Assembly: GCF_900112595.1 (NCBI RefSeq)
Contig: NZ_FOMI01000003.1
Coordinates: 434,001-498,000 of the forward strand
From: Algibacter pectinivorans
GTDB lineage: Bacteria > Bacteroidota > Bacteroidia > Flavobacteriales > Flavobacteriaceae
Length of the DNA: 64,000 nt
Direction of reading: 5' to 3'
A program made the position numbers and the translations under genes. Below are positions 45,141 to 54,155 of this stretch, piece after piece (position 1 is the first letter of the stretch; each line of letters starts with the position of its first letter). Below the pieces are notes generated by a model that was given only the letters and a program-made list of their open reading frames with translations, made no database searches and was not told the DNA's origin.

Positions 45141-46533
45141 TACTACAATAAAGCAAAAAACTATTAAAGAAGAAGTTTCTTTAACCGGAGTAGGGCTGCA
45201 TACAGGAAAAGATGTTACCCTAACATTTAAACCTGCTGCTGCTAATACAGGATTTTCTTTTAAAAGAGTTGATTTAGAGGGCATGCCAATAATTGAAGCA
45301 GATGCTAACTATGTAACAAATACTCAACGCGGCACTTGTTTAGAGAAAAACGGTGTAACCATACAAACGTCAGAACATGTATTAGCAGCCTTAGTAGGAT
45401 TAGATATTGACAATATTATAATTGAACTAAATGCCTCAGAACCACCTATTATGGATGGGTCTTCTAAATATTTTGTTGAAGCTATTGAAAAAGCAGGTGT
45501 TGTAGAACTTGATGCTTTTAGAGAAGAATTTGTGGTTACCAATATTGTGTCTTATGTCGATGAAGAAACAGGAAGTGAAATTTTAGTAATGCCATCAAAT
45601 GAGTATCAAATAACAACCATGGTTGATTTTGGTACAAAAGTTTTAGGAACCCAAAATGCAACTCTAAATACCTTATCTGATTTTAAAAAAGACATATCAG
45701 ATTCTAGAACCTTTAGTTTTCTGCACGAAATAGAAATGCTACTAGAAAATGGATTAATAAAAGGAGGTGACTTAAATAACGCCATTGTTTATGTGGATAA
45801 AGCACTATCTGAGGAAACTATGGAGAAATTAAAAGTTGCTTTTAAAAAAGACTCTATAGCTGTTAAACCTAATGGTATATTAGATAACCTTACTCTACAT
45901 CACCCCAATGAAGCGGCAAGACATAAGTTACTTGATGTGTTAGGAGACTTAGCTTTAGTAAAAACCAGAATTAGAGGTAAAGTTATAGCTAATAAACCGG
46001 GGCATTTTGTTAATACACAGTTTGCAAAAAAACTTTCTAAAATCATTAAAAATGAGCGTAGAAATAATGTGCCCAATATAGATTTGAATTCTCCGCCATT
46101 AATGGACGTGGTTCAAATTATGGATATGTTACCTCACAGACAACCATTTTTATTAATAGATAAAGTATTCGAACTTACAGATAACCATGTTGTGGCTACC
46201 AAAAATGTTACCATGAACGAGGAGTTCTTTAAAGGTCATTTTCCTGGTGCACCGGTAATGCCTGGTGTTCTAATAGTAGAAGCCATGGCTCAAACCGGCG
46301 GTATATTAGTTTTAAATACAGTACCAGACCCCGAAAATTATTTAACATTTTTCATGAAAATGGATAATGTTAAGTTTAAACAAAAAGTAAGTCCCGGAGA
46401 TACATTAATTTTTAATTGTTCGTTAATTACTCCTATACGTCGTGGTATTTGCCATATGCAAGGTTATGCCTATGCTAATGGTAAATTATGTGCAGAGGCA
46501 GAATTAATGGCTCAAATATCTAAAGTAAAATAA
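45127..46533 (+). CDS. lpxC-fabZ: bifunctional UDP-3-O-acyl-GlcNAc deacetylase / 3-hydroxyacyl-ACP dehydratase
   Basis: The 468-residue protein is a fusion. The N-terminal LpxC part carries zinc ligands in TSEHVLAAL (H84) and [10 protein letters not shown] (H266 with D270). The C-terminal FabZ part begins near residue 325 with [11 protein letters not shown], and has [10 protein letters not shown] (H371) and the catalytic E385. The first part performs the committed step of lipid A synthesis; the second dehydrates hydroxyacyl-ACP in fatty acid synthesis, so both use the same acyl-ACP pool. The fusion is known in Bacteroidota. It overlaps lpxD by 14 bases and precedes lpxA by 2. Confidence 0.96.
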   Translation: MGIVNTTIKQKTIKEEVSLTGVGLHTGKDVTLTFKPAAANTGFSFKRVDLEGMPIIEADANYVTNTQRGTCLEKNGVTIQTSEHVLAALVGLDIDNIIIELNASEPPIMDGSSKYFVEAIEKAGVVELDAFREEFVVTNIVSYVDEETGSEILVMPSNEYQITTMVDFGTKVLGTQNATLNTLSDFKKDISDSRTFSFLHEIEMLLENGLIKGGDLNNAIVYVDKALSEETMEKLKVAFKKDSIAVKPNGILDNLTLHHPNEAARHKLLDVLGDLALVKTRIRGKVIANKPGHFVNTQFAKKLSKIIKNERRNNVPNIDLNSPPLMDVVQIMDMLPHRQPFLLIDKVFELTDNHVVATKNVTMNEEFFKGHFPGAPVMPGVLIVEAMAQTGGILVLNTVPDPENYLTFFMKMDNVKFKQKVSPGDTLIFNCSLITPIRRGICHMQGYAYANGKLCAEAELMAQISKVK

Positions 46534-46535
46534 AT

Positions 46536-47321
46536 ATGAACCAACCCTTAGCTTACGTACATCCAGGAGCAAAAATTGCAAAGAATGTAGTTATCGAGCC
46601 TTTTACAACCATTCATAATAATGTAATAATTGGCGAAGGCACTTGGATAGGTAGTAATGTAACTATAATGGAAGGTGCTAGAATTGGTAAAAATTGTAAC
46701 ATTTTTCCAGGTTCGGTAATTTCTGCTGTCCCTCAAGATTTAAAATATAACGATGAAGATACCACGGTCGAAATTGGAAACAACGTTACCATTAGAGAGT
46801 GTGTTACTATAAATAGAGGTACAACCGACAGAATGAAAACTGTTGTTGGCGATAACTGTTTAATAATGGCCTATTGCCATATTGCTCACGATTGTATTGT
46901 TGGTAAAAACTGTATCTTTTCAAATAACAGTACTTTGGCAGGACACATTACTATTGGAGATTTTGTGGTTTTAGCAGGTATGACGGCGGTACATCAATTT
47001 GTTTCTGTTGGTAACCACGCTTTTGTAACAGGAGGTTCTTTAGTTAGAAAAGATGTGCCACCATTTGTAAAAGCGGCAAGAGAGCCTTTATCTTACGTTG
47101 GTATTAACTCGGTTGGTTTAAGGCGCCGTGGGTATACCACCGAAAAAATTAGAGAAATTCAAGATATATTTAGAATTTTATATCAAAAAAACTATAATAA
47201 TACTCAAGCTGCAGAAATTATTGAAGCGGAAATGGAAGCAACTCCAGAACGCGACGAAATTCTTCAATTTATTAAAAATTCGCATCGAGGTATCATGAAA
47301 GGATATTTCAAATCTAACTAG
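46536..47321 (+). CDS. lpxA: UDP-N-acetylglucosamine acyltransferase
   Basis: The 261-residue protein is LpxA, which adds the 3-O-hydroxyacyl chain to UDP-GlcNAc as the first lipid A step. It is made of hexapeptide repeats (about 1-190) and a helical C-terminus. The active-site histidine region is YCHIAHDCIVG, and RGTTDRMKTVVG is typical. It begins 2 bases after lpxC-fabZ. Confidence 0.95.
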   Translation: MNQPLAYVHPGAKIAKNVVIEPFTTIHNNVIIGEGTWIGSNVTIMEGARIGKNCNIFPGSVISAVPQDLKYNDEDTTVEIGNNVTIRECVTINRGTTDRMKTVVGDNCLIMAYCHIAHDCIVGKNCIFSNNSTLAGHITIGDFVVLAGMTAVHQFVSVGNHAFVTGGSLVRKDVPPFVKAAREPLSYVGINSVGLRRRGYTTEKIREIQDIFRILYQKNYNNTQAAEIIEAEMEATPERDEILQFIKNSHRGIMKGYFKSN

Positions 47322-47367
47322 AATTTTAAAACAGCTTATTAAATAACAATTTTACAATAAAAGCATT

Positions 47368-47934
47368 ATGGCAACTACAAGTGATATTAGAAACGGATTA
47401 TGTATACGTTACAACAACGATATCTATAAAATAATTGAATTTTTACACGTAAAACCAGGTAAAGGTCCAGCGTTTGTAAGAACAAAAATGAAAAGTGTTA
47501 CTAGCGGAAAAGTATTAGATAATACATTTTCGGCAGGACATAAATTAGAAGACGTTCGTGTAGAAACACATAAATTTCAATATTTATATAATGATGGTGA
47601 ATTTTATCATTTTATGAATGAAGCCGATTATACGCAAATCCGTTTATTAGAAGCAGCTCTAGATAATCCTGGTTTAATGAAAGAGGGAGAGGTTGTTACC
47701 GTATTAATAAACACAGAAGATAACGCACCTTTGTCGGTAGATTTACCTGCAAGTGTAATTCTAGAAGTTACCCACACAGAGCCTGGAGTTAAAGGAAACA
47801 CGGCTACTAATGCTACAAAACCAGCAACTGTTGAAACAGGGGCCGAAGTTAATGTGCCATTATTTATAAACGAGGGCGACAAAATAAAAATAGAAACAGC
47901 AAAAGGTACGTATAAAGAACGTGTTAAAGAATAA
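47368..47934 (+). CDS. efp: elongation factor P
   Basis: The 188-residue protein is EF-P, which helps the ribosome through proline runs. The tip loop is KPGKGPAF with K32 at the site that is modified in many bacteria. The three-barrel domain pattern and length are normal. It lies between lpxA and the second lpxD-like gene, within an otherwise lipid A related series. Confidence 0.95.
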   Translation: MATTSDIRNGLCIRYNNDIYKIIEFLHVKPGKGPAFVRTKMKSVTSGKVLDNTFSAGHKLEDVRVETHKFQYLYNDGEFYHFMNEADYTQIRLLEAALDNPGLMKEGEVVTVLINTEDNAPLSVDLPASVILEVTHTEPGVKGNTATNATKPATVETGAEVNVPLFINEGDKIKIETAKGTYKERVKE

Positions 47935-47938
47935 ATAA

Positions 47939-48009
47939 TCAGTCCGCAGTTTGCATTGTTAAGTAAGCAGGTCTTAATTAAACATTGTAAATTGCTAACT
48001 GAGTACTGA
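47939..48009. repeat. imperfect inverted repeat built of heptamers
   Basis: The left arm 47939-47955 (TCAGTCCGCAGTTTGCA) and the right arm 47993-48009 (TGCTAACTGAGTACTGA) pair with 3 mismatches in 17. Each arm is a series of seven-base units (AGTCCGC, AGTTTGC; ACTGAGT, ACTGACC, ACTGAAT). The element fills the gap between efp and the second lpxD-like gene. Confidence 0.6.
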
Positions 48010-48018
48010 CCACTGAAT

Positions 48019-48960
48019 ATGAAATTCCCAAAACCATACACACTAAAACAAATTGCAGATCTAATTGATTGCAATTTTGTTGGAAATGCAGATTTTCAAG
48101 TTTTAGGCATGAACGAAATTCATGTTGTAGAGCCTGGAGATATTGTGTTTGTAGACCATCCTAAGTACTACGGCAAAGCTTTAGAGTCGGCGGCTACAAT
48201 TGTGTTAATTAATAAAGAGGTAGACTGTCCAGAAGGGAAGGCATTACTTGTAAGCGACGATCCGTTTAGAGATTTCAATACACTTACAAATCACTTTAAA
48301 CCTTTTCAAGCTTCAAATTCAGCAATTTCAGCTTCAGCAAAAATTGGAAAAAACACAGTAGTTCAACCCAATTGTTTTATTGGTCATAATGTTACCATTG
48401 GCGATAATTGTGTTATCCATTCCAACGTTAGTATTTATGACGATGCTGTAATTGGAAATAATGTTACCATTCATGCTAACTCCGTTTTAGGAGCGAATGC
48501 ATTTTATTACAAAAATAGACCAGAAGGTTTCGATAGATTAAAATCTGGCGGACGCGTAGTTATAAAAGATCATGTCGATATAGGTGCAGGATGTACCATC
48601 GATAGAGGTGTAACCGGCGATACCATAATTGGTGAAGGATCAAAACTCGACAACCTAATTCAAGTTGGTCACGATACCGTTATTGGTAAAAAATGTTTAA
48701 TAGCATCACAAGTTGGTATTGCTGGCTGCGTTGTTATAGAAGACGAAGTAATACTTTGGGGGCAAGTAGGTACTACAAGCGGTATAACTATTGGTAAAAA
48801 AGCAGTAGTTCAAGGGCAATCTGGAGTTACAAAGTCTATAGAAGGCGGAAAAATCTATTGGGGAACACCAGCGCAAGAAGTTCGTAACCATTTAAGAGAA
48901 ATGGCAGCTGTTAAACAAATCCCTAATCTTTTAAAACGAATAAAAAATAAAGAGATTTAA
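48019..48960 (+). CDS. second LpxD-like acyltransferase
   Basis: The 313-residue protein has the same two-part LpxD plan: an N-terminal domain of about 100 residues beginning KPYTLKQIADLID and a left-handed beta-helix with catalytic H218 in IQVGHDTVIG. It is shorter than, and clearly diverged from, the LpxD at 44115-45140. It may act on a different UDP-sugar or chain length, or duplicate LpxD function. It follows efp and is followed by sucD after 56 bases. Confidence 0.87.
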   Translation: MKFPKPYTLKQIADLIDCNFVGNADFQVLGMNEIHVVEPGDIVFVDHPKYYGKALESAATIVLINKEVDCPEGKALLVSDDPFRDFNTLTNHFKPFQASNSAISASAKIGKNTVVQPNCFIGHNVTIGDNCVIHSNVSIYDDAVIGNNVTIHANSVLGANAFYYKNRPEGFDRLKSGGRVVIKDHVDIGAGCTIDRGVTGDTIIGEGSKLDNLIQVGHDTVIGKKCLIASQVGIAGCVVIEDEVILWGQVGTTSGITIGKKAVVQGQSGVTKSIEGGKIYWGTPAQEVRNHLREMAAVKQIPNLLKRIKNKEI

Positions 48961-48983
48961 TATAAAAAGTGATTTCAAAAAAT

Positions 48984-48991
48984 TACATTTG
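48984..48991 (+). promoter_or_regulatory. TAnnTTTG -7 box before sucD
   Basis: TACATTTG is an exact -7 consensus, 25 bases before the ATG of sucD. The upstream TTG element is not evident. Confidence 0.38.
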
Positions 48992-49016
48992 TAGAACAAT
49001 ATCCAAATAAGAAAAT

Positions 49017-49889
49017 ATGAGTGTTTTAGTTAACAAAGATTCAAAAATTATAGTACAAGGATTTACAGGTAGTGAAGGTACGTTTCACGCAGGTCAAATG
49101 ATTGAATACGGTACCAACGTTGTTGGTGGTGTAACTCCAGGAAAAGGAGGTCAAACACATTTAGATCGTCCGGTTTTTAATACAGTACAAGATGCTGTAG
49201 AAAAAGTTGGTGCAGATACTACCATTATTTTCGTTCCGCCAGCATTTGCTGCCGATGCGATTATGGAAGCTGCCGATGCTGGAATAAAAGTAATTATTAC
49301 TATTACAGAAGGTATTCCTGTTGCCGATATGATTACGGCTTCAAGCTACATTAAAGGTAAAGACTGTAGATTAATTGGTCCTAACTGTCCAGGTGTAATT
49401 ACGCCAGGCGAAGCAAAAGTTGGTATTATGCCAGGTTTCGTTTTCAAACAAGGAAAAGTTGGTATTGTTTCTAAATCGGGAACATTAACTTATGAGGCTG
49501 CCGACCAAGTTGTAAAACAAGGTTTAGGTATTACTACAGCCATTGGTATTGGTGGCGATCCAATTATTGGAACAACAACTAAAGAAGCGGTAGAGTTATT
49601 AATTAACGACCCAGAAACAGAAGCTGTTGTAATGATAGGTGAAATTGGAGGTCAATTAGAAGCAGATGCTGCACATTGGTATAAAGCAAGCGGAAGTAAA
49701 AAACCAGTTGTTGGTTTTATCGCTGGCGAAACTGCTCCTGCAGGTCGTACAATGGGTCACGCTGGTGCCATAGTTGGTGGTAGCGATGATACTGCTCAAG
49801 CTAAAAAAGCCATTATGAGAGAATGTGGAATTCACGTTGTAGATTCTCCAGCCGAAATAGGAAAAAAGATTGCCGAAGTTTTAGGATAA
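49017..49889 (+). CDS. sucD: succinyl-CoA synthetase alpha subunit
   Basis: The 290-residue protein is the alpha subunit of succinate-CoA ligase (TCA cycle). It has the CoA-binding Rossmann start [13 protein letters not shown], the [13 protein letters not shown] segment, and the phosphohistidine in [11 protein letters not shown]. The beta subunit gene is not adjacent. A terminator follows its stop within 19 bases. Confidence 0.96.
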   Translation: MSVLVNKDSKIIVQGFTGSEGTFHAGQMIEYGTNVVGGVTPGKGGQTHLDRPVFNTVQDAVEKVGADTTIIFVPPAFAADAIMEAADAGIKVIITITEGIPVADMITASSYIKGKDCRLIGPNCPGVITPGEAKVGIMPGFVFKQGKVGIVSKSGTLTYEAADQVVKQGLGITTAIGIGGDPIIGTTTKEAVELLINDPETEAVVMIGEIGGQLEADAAHWYKASGSKKPVVGFIAGETAPAGRTMGHAGAIVGGSDDTAQAKKAIMRECGIHVVDSPAEIGKKIAEVLG

Positions 49890-49907
49890 TCATTAAAACA
49901 TATAAAT

Positions 49908-49944
49908 AAATCCGTTAGCTATTTTAGTTAACGGATTTTTTTTT
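49908..49944 (+). terminator. rho-independent terminator after sucD
   Basis: The stem AAATCCGTTA (49908-49917) pairs with TAACGGATTT (49929-49938) around an 11-base loop and is followed by a run of T. Confidence 0.88.
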
Positions 49945-49952
49945 AAATAATT

Positions 49953-50055
49953 TGGGCGTTACCACAAGGGGCGGGCTTTTGGCAGTCGCTTTTTTGTGTT
50001 GCATATGTGCAACAACACAAAAAGAGCTTCAACAAATGCCGCAATCCCTAACGCA
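49953..50055. repeat. GC-rich palindromic intergenic element
   Basis: This stretch is much richer in G and C than its surroundings. Its ends are inverted (GCGTTA at 49956-49961, TAACGC at 50049-50054). The centre has a strong stem TTTTTGTGTTG (49991-50001) / CAACACAAAAA (50013-50023); a nested palindrome GTTGCA-TATG-TGCAAC offers an alternative fold. Intergenic elements of this general form, bounded by GGGCGTTA and TAACGC, are, as I recall, common in Bacteroidota genomes. No ORF lies inside. Confidence 0.6.
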
Positions 50056-50111
50056 TAATCATAACAAGTTAAAAACAACACGGTTTATTTCAACATAACA
50101 CAGGTATTTGT

Positions 50112-50119
50112 TATATTTG
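50112..50119 (+). promoter_or_regulatory. TAnnTTTG -7 box upstream of fabG
   Basis: TATATTTG matches the -7 consensus exactly and lies 128 bases upstream of the fabG ATG, directly after the palindromic element. The long leader makes the assignment uncertain. Confidence 0.35.
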
Positions 50120-50247
50120 ATTATGTTCAAAAACCCGTTTAAAAACTAACCATTAAATGCATTGTACATCAATAATAAAGCACAAAAGGTAAATACAATA
50201 AATGCTTAAGGTGTAACATACCATTTAAAAAAAATAAAATTATAAAC

Positions 50248-50994
50248 ATGAAATTATTAGAAGGTAAAACAGCAATTGTTACTGGTGCTAGTCGTGGAAT
50301 TGGAAAAGGAATTGCGCAAGTTTTTGCTCAACAAGGTGCAAATGTAGCATTCACATACAGCTCATCTGTTGATGCTGCTAACGAATTAGAAAAAGAACTA
50401 AATGCCTTAGGTGTAAAAGCTAAAGGATATAAAAGTAACGCAGCCAGTTTTGACGAAGCTCAAAAACTAGCAGAAGAAGTAGCCAAAGAATTTGGTAGCA
50501 TCGATATTCTAGTAAACAACGCTGGTATTACAAAAGATAATTTATTAATGCGTATTTCAGAAGAAGATTTCGATACCGTTATCGAAGTTAACTTAAAGTC
50601 TGTATTCAACATGACAAAAGCGGTTCAAAGAACCATGCTTAAACAACGTAAAGGCTCAATAATAAACATGAGCTCGGTAGTTGGAGTAAAAGGTAATGCA
50701 GGACAAACCAATTATGCAGCCTCAAAAGCAGGAATTATTGGTTTCTCTAAATCTGTAGCTTTAGAGTTAGGGTCAAGAAATATTAGAAGTAACGTAGTGG
50801 CTCCTGGTTTTATCGAAACCGAAATGACAGCTAAGTTAGATGAAGAAACAGTTAAAGGATGGCGCGCAGGAATTCCATTAAAACGTGGAGGAACACCAGA
50901 AGATATCGCTAATGTTTGTGTATTTTTAGGTAGCGACATGAGTGCGTATGTTACAGGACAAACATTAAACGTTGATGGCGGAATGCTAACATAA
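50248..50994 (+). CDS. fabG: 3-oxoacyl-ACP reductase
   Basis: The 248-residue short-chain dehydrogenase has the NADPH site TGASRGIGKGIA, NNAGITKDNLLMR, the catalytic Ser-Tyr-Lys set in NMSSVVG and NYAASKAG, and a C-terminal NVDGGM. The residues and length are those of FabG, which reduces 3-oxoacyl-ACP in fatty acid elongation. It stands alone, followed by a hairpin and a VWA protein gene. Confidence 0.95.
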   Translation: MKLLEGKTAIVTGASRGIGKGIAQVFAQQGANVAFTYSSSVDAANELEKELNALGVKAKGYKSNAASFDEAQKLAEEVAKEFGSIDILVNNAGITKDNLLMRISEEDFDTVIEVNLKSVFNMTKAVQRTMLKQRKGSIINMSSVVGVKGNAGQTNYAASKAGIIGFSKSVALELGSRNIRSNVVAPGFIETEMTAKLDEETVKGWRAGIPLKRGGTPEDIANVCVFLGSDMSAYVTGQTLNVDGGMLT

Positions 50995-51011
50995 ACAAAC
51001 TTATTTGGCGG

Positions 51012-51029
51012 TTCCCTCAAAGGAGGGAA
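51012..51029. repeat. GC-rich hairpin after fabG
   Basis: TTCCCTC (51012-51018) pairs perfectly with GAGGGAA (51023-51029) around AAAG. There is no T-run after it, so it is not a standard terminator. It lies between fabG and the VWA gene. Confidence 0.6.
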
Positions 51030-51055
51030 TCTCATAAAATATATCAAATTTTTTA

Positions 51056-53089
51056 ATGAGTTCAGAAACTCTATTATACATCATACTCGCTGGAATAGTC
51101 GCTCTAGGTTTAGCCCTTTTTCAGTATATTAATAAAAAGAAAGGCATGTCTAAAATCAACATGCTTTTCTCTTTTTTAAGATTTCTTACCATATTTTCTG
51201 TATTACTTTTAATTATAAATCCTACTTTCAATCAAGTTAAGGTAACTACAGAAAAACCAAATTTAGTTATAGCTGTCGATAATTCTAGCTCTATAAAACA
51301 TTTAAAACAGGATAAAAATGCTTTGGATTTTGTTAATGCTTTAAAAGCAAATGCAGACATTCAAAACAAATTTAACGTCAACTATTTTACCTTCAACGAA
51401 AGTTTACAAACACTCGATTCTATTAATTTTAAGGGGCAACAAACCAATATAGCAACGGCCTTTAACCAATTACATGATGTTTACAAACAAACCATAAGTC
51501 CAACCATTTTAATATCCGATGGTAACCAAACCTATGGTAACGATTACCAATTCTCTACAAATACATACAAGCAGCCTATTTACCCTATAATTTTAGGGGA
51601 TACTATTACGTATACCGATTTAAAAATTGAGCAATTAAACGTTAATAAATATGCGTATTTAAAAAATCAGTTTCCTGTCGAAGCGATTCTAGTTTACAAC
51701 GGAAACAAAGACGCAAACTCTAAGCTTGTTGTAAAAAAAGGAAACACTACGGTATTTTCAAAAGCCATTAGTTTTTCAAAAAATAAAAACTCAAGTGTTG
51801 TTAATTTTATGTTGCCTGCCAATAGTGTAGGTGTAGGTAATTATAGCGCCACATTAGTTCCGCTAGACGGTGAAAAAAACACCATAAATAACACTAAGAA
51901 TTTTGCCGTAGAAGTTATAAACGAGCAAACCAAAATAGCACTTGTTAGCGATTATTCGCATCCAGATTTAGGCATGCTTAAAAAAAGTATTGAAAGTAAC
52001 GAGCAACGTTCAGTTACTATTCTAGATTCAAAAAAAATAATTAATCAAATAAATGATTTTCAACTAATTATAATATATCAACCAAATATAAGATTTAATG
52101 ATTTGTACACTAAAATAAAGGCATTAAATAGTAATACGTTTACCATAATTGGCTCTAAAACAGATCTAAATTTTCTAAATAAAGTAACAGAAAATTATTC
52201 TCATCTTATTACGCGTCAAACAGAAAATTATCTACCGGAGCTAAATACTAATTATTCCCCTTATCGTATTGAAGATATAAATTTCGAATCCTTTCCACCA
52301 TTGTTATCCAACTATGGTCAGGTTAATTTCAAAATACCTTATCAAACCCTATTAAACAAATCCATTAACGGGGTTGCAATTGATGAACCGCTATTAGCAA
52401 CCTTCGAAACTAAGGGCAGGAGAGAAGCTCTATTATTTGGCGAAAATATTTGGCAATGGCGTGCGCAAAGTTATTTAAATGAAAAATCGTTTAATCCTTT
52501 CGATGATTTTATGGGTAGGCTAATTCAGTATTTAGCTTCAAACAAACAAAAAAGCAGACTAAATTTAGATTACGAATCCTTTTACACAGGGAGCAGAAAT
52601 GTAATTATTAAAGCTGAGTTTTTCGATAAAAATTATGTTTTCGACCCAAGAGAAGCATTAAACATTACGGTAACAAATAAGGTTTCAAAGGCTAGTAAAA
52701 CCATGCCTTTAATATTAAAAAACAATTATTATCAAGTAGATTTAAGTAGTTTAAATCCTTCAGAATATAATTTTACAGTAAAAGCTACTAAGGAAAACAT
52801 GGCCAAGTCTGGTAGTTTCCAGATCATTGAATATAATGTCGAGCAACAATTTTTAAATGCCAATGTAACAAAGTTGCAAAAATTAGCAACTAACAGTGGT
52901 GGTAAAAGCAACTTTATTGCTAATACAGAACAGATAGTTCAAGAATTATTAAACGATAATCGTTATACGCCAATACAGAAAAGCAGTAAAAATACCATAC
53001 CTTTGATAGATTGGAAATATTTATTAGCCATAATAGCGTTAAGCTTAGGTTTAGAATGGTTTTTAAGAAAATTTAACGGATTAATATAA
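51056..53089 (+). CDS. VWA-domain inner-membrane protein
   Basis: The 677-residue protein has two N-terminal membrane helices (about 5-24 and 37-54) and one C-terminal helix. A von Willebrand factor A-like domain between them has the metal site D75-x-S77-x-S79 (VIAVDNSSSI). Such proteins are common in Bacteroidota, but the function is unknown. The prohibitin-like gene follows after 9 bases, so they are probably co-transcribed. Confidence 0.82.
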   Translation: MSSETLLYIILAGIVALGLALFQYINKKKGMSKINMLFSFLRFLTIFSVLLLIINPTFNQVKVTTEKPNLVIAVDNSSSIKHLKQDKNALDFVNALKANADIQNKFNVNYFTFNESLQTLDSINFKGQQTNIATAFNQLHDVYKQTISPTILISDGNQTYGNDYQFSTNTYKQPIYPIILGDTITYTDLKIEQLNVNKYAYLKNQFPVEAILVYNGNKDANSKLVVKKGNTTVFSKAISFSKNKNSSVVNFMLPANSVGVGNYSATLVPLDGEKNTINNTKNFAVEVINEQTKIALVSDYSHPDLGMLKKSIESNEQRSVTILDSKKIINQINDFQLIIIYQPNIRFNDLYTKIKALNSNTFTIIGSKTDLNFLNKVTENYSHLITRQTENYLPELNTNYSPYRIEDINFESFPPLLSNYGQVNFKIPYQTLLNKSINGVAIDEPLLATFETKGRREALLFGENIWQWRAQSYLNEKSFNPFDDFMGRLIQYLASNKQKSRLNLDYESFYTGSRNVIIKAEFFDKNYVFDPREALNITVTNKVSKASKTMPLILKNNYYQVDLSSLNPSEYNFTVKATKENMAKSGSFQIIEYNVEQQFLNANVTKLQKLATNSGGKSNFIANTEQIVQELLNDNRYTPIQKSSKNTIPLIDWKYLLAIIALSLGLEWFLRKFNGLI

Positions 53090-53098
53090 ATAAGAAAA

Positions 53099-53911
53099 AT
53101 GGAAAAATTACCAAAAATTGCAATGCCTTTAATTATTGGGGCAGTTATACTTTTTATTATCATATCAAAATCGCTAGTTACTATTGGTCCTGGTGAAGGT
53201 GGCGTGTTATTTGAGCCGCTTGGAGATGGTATTAATACCGAAAGAACATACGGAGAGGGATTTCATATTGTTGCACCTTGGAACGACATGATTGTCCAAA
53301 AAGTGCGTCAGCAATCCATTTCAGAGAACATGAATGTACTGTCTGTAAACGGACTGGATATTACTGTAAGCGGAACGATTTGGTTCGAGCCAGAATTTAA
53401 AAATTTAGGCTTATTAATACAAACCAAAGGAGAAGATTACATTAGAGAATTACTAAATCCAGCTATTAACGCCGCTGCAAAAAGTGTAGTAGGACGTTAT
53501 ACACCAGAGCAATTATACTCCAGTAAAAGAGATATTATTGAGTTGGAAATTTTAGAAGAAGTAAGAAACGAACTCGACGGACAATATGTTAACGTTAAAC
53601 GTGTACTTGTTGAAAATGTAAAATTACCAACTACCATTAAAGATGCTATTGAGCGTAAACTAAAGCAAGAGCAAGAGTCTTTAGAGTACGAATTTAGATT
53701 AGTAACCGCTAAAAAAGAGGCCGAAAAAGTAATTATTGAGGCGCAAGGTAAAGCGGATGCTAATAGGATATTAAGCGCTTCTTTAACCGATAAAATTTTG
53801 CAGGATAAAGGTATTGAAGCTACGGTTAAACTATCGGAATCGCCTAATAGTAAAACTATTATAATTGGTTCTGGAGATACGGGCTTACCTATCATTTTAG
53901 GTAATCAGTAA
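53099..53911 (+). CDS. prohibitin/SPFH-family membrane protein
   Basis: The 270-residue protein has one N-terminal membrane helix (about 6-25) followed by the SPFH domain (GPGEGGVLFEPLGDG, FHIVAPWNDM, QQSISENMNVLSVNGLDITV). A helical C-terminal region (about 165-225) would form coiled coils in oligomeric rings. Members organise membrane microdomains or guard proteases; the role here is unknown. Confidence 0.9.
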   Translation: MEKLPKIAMPLIIGAVILFIIISKSLVTIGPGEGGVLFEPLGDGINTERTYGEGFHIVAPWNDMIVQKVRQQSISENMNVLSVNGLDITVSGTIWFEPEFKNLGLLIQTKGEDYIRELLNPAINAAAKSVVGRYTPEQLYSSKRDIIELEILEEVRNELDGQYVNVKRVLVENVKLPTTIKDAIERKLKQEQESLEYEFRLVTAKKEAEKVIIEAQGKADANRILSASLTDKILQDKGIEATVKLSESPNSKTIIIGSGDTGLPIILGNQ

Positions 53912-53932
53912 AAAGGCATTAAATAATTCAGC

Positions 53933-53953
53933 TTTTAAAGCAATCCTTTAAAA
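53933..53953 (+). terminator. weak AT-rich hairpin after the prohibitin-like gene
   Basis: TTTTAAAG (53933-53940) pairs with CTTTAAAA (53946-53953) around a five-base loop, followed by AT-rich sequence including a short T-run. It may be a weak terminator ahead of the histidine operon. Confidence 0.35.
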
Positions 53954-54069
53954 ATTTTGAATTTTTTAAGTGATAATATTTAAAATTATTGAATTGTTTT
54001 AATAATTACATTTATTATTAGGATTTATTCATATAAATTTTAGATATTTGTTCAGATAAAAAAAAGAAC

Positions 54070-54123
54070 ATGACTTTTATTCAATTACATCATCATTTTC
54101 ATATTTGCTCTCAAGCGAAGTGA
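54070..54123 (+). CDS. hisL: histidine operon leader peptide
   Basis: A 17-codon frame encodes MTFIQLHHHFHICSQAK. Four of the codons at 54088-54102 are CAT (His), in the order His-His-His-Phe-His. It lies 110 bases upstream of hisG and overlaps the attenuator hairpins. It would sense charged tRNA-His through ribosome stalling. Confidence 0.85.
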   Translation: MTFIQLHHHFHICSQAK

Positions 54124-54155
54124 AAATGTATTGAGTAAAATCAGCATATATTTCT

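Larger units (their letters stand above)
49890..50247. other. 358-base intergenic region between sucD and fabG
   Basis: The gap holds the sucD terminator (49908-49944), a GC-rich palindromic element (49953-50055) and an exact TATATTTG -7 box at 50112-50119 that may serve fabG. No gene is evident. Confidence 0.6.

Noticed and set aside
47628-48074. Minus-strand open frame of 148 codons over efp and the following gap
   Set aside because: It is antisense to efp and passes through the heptamer repeat; there is no recognisable protein sequence.
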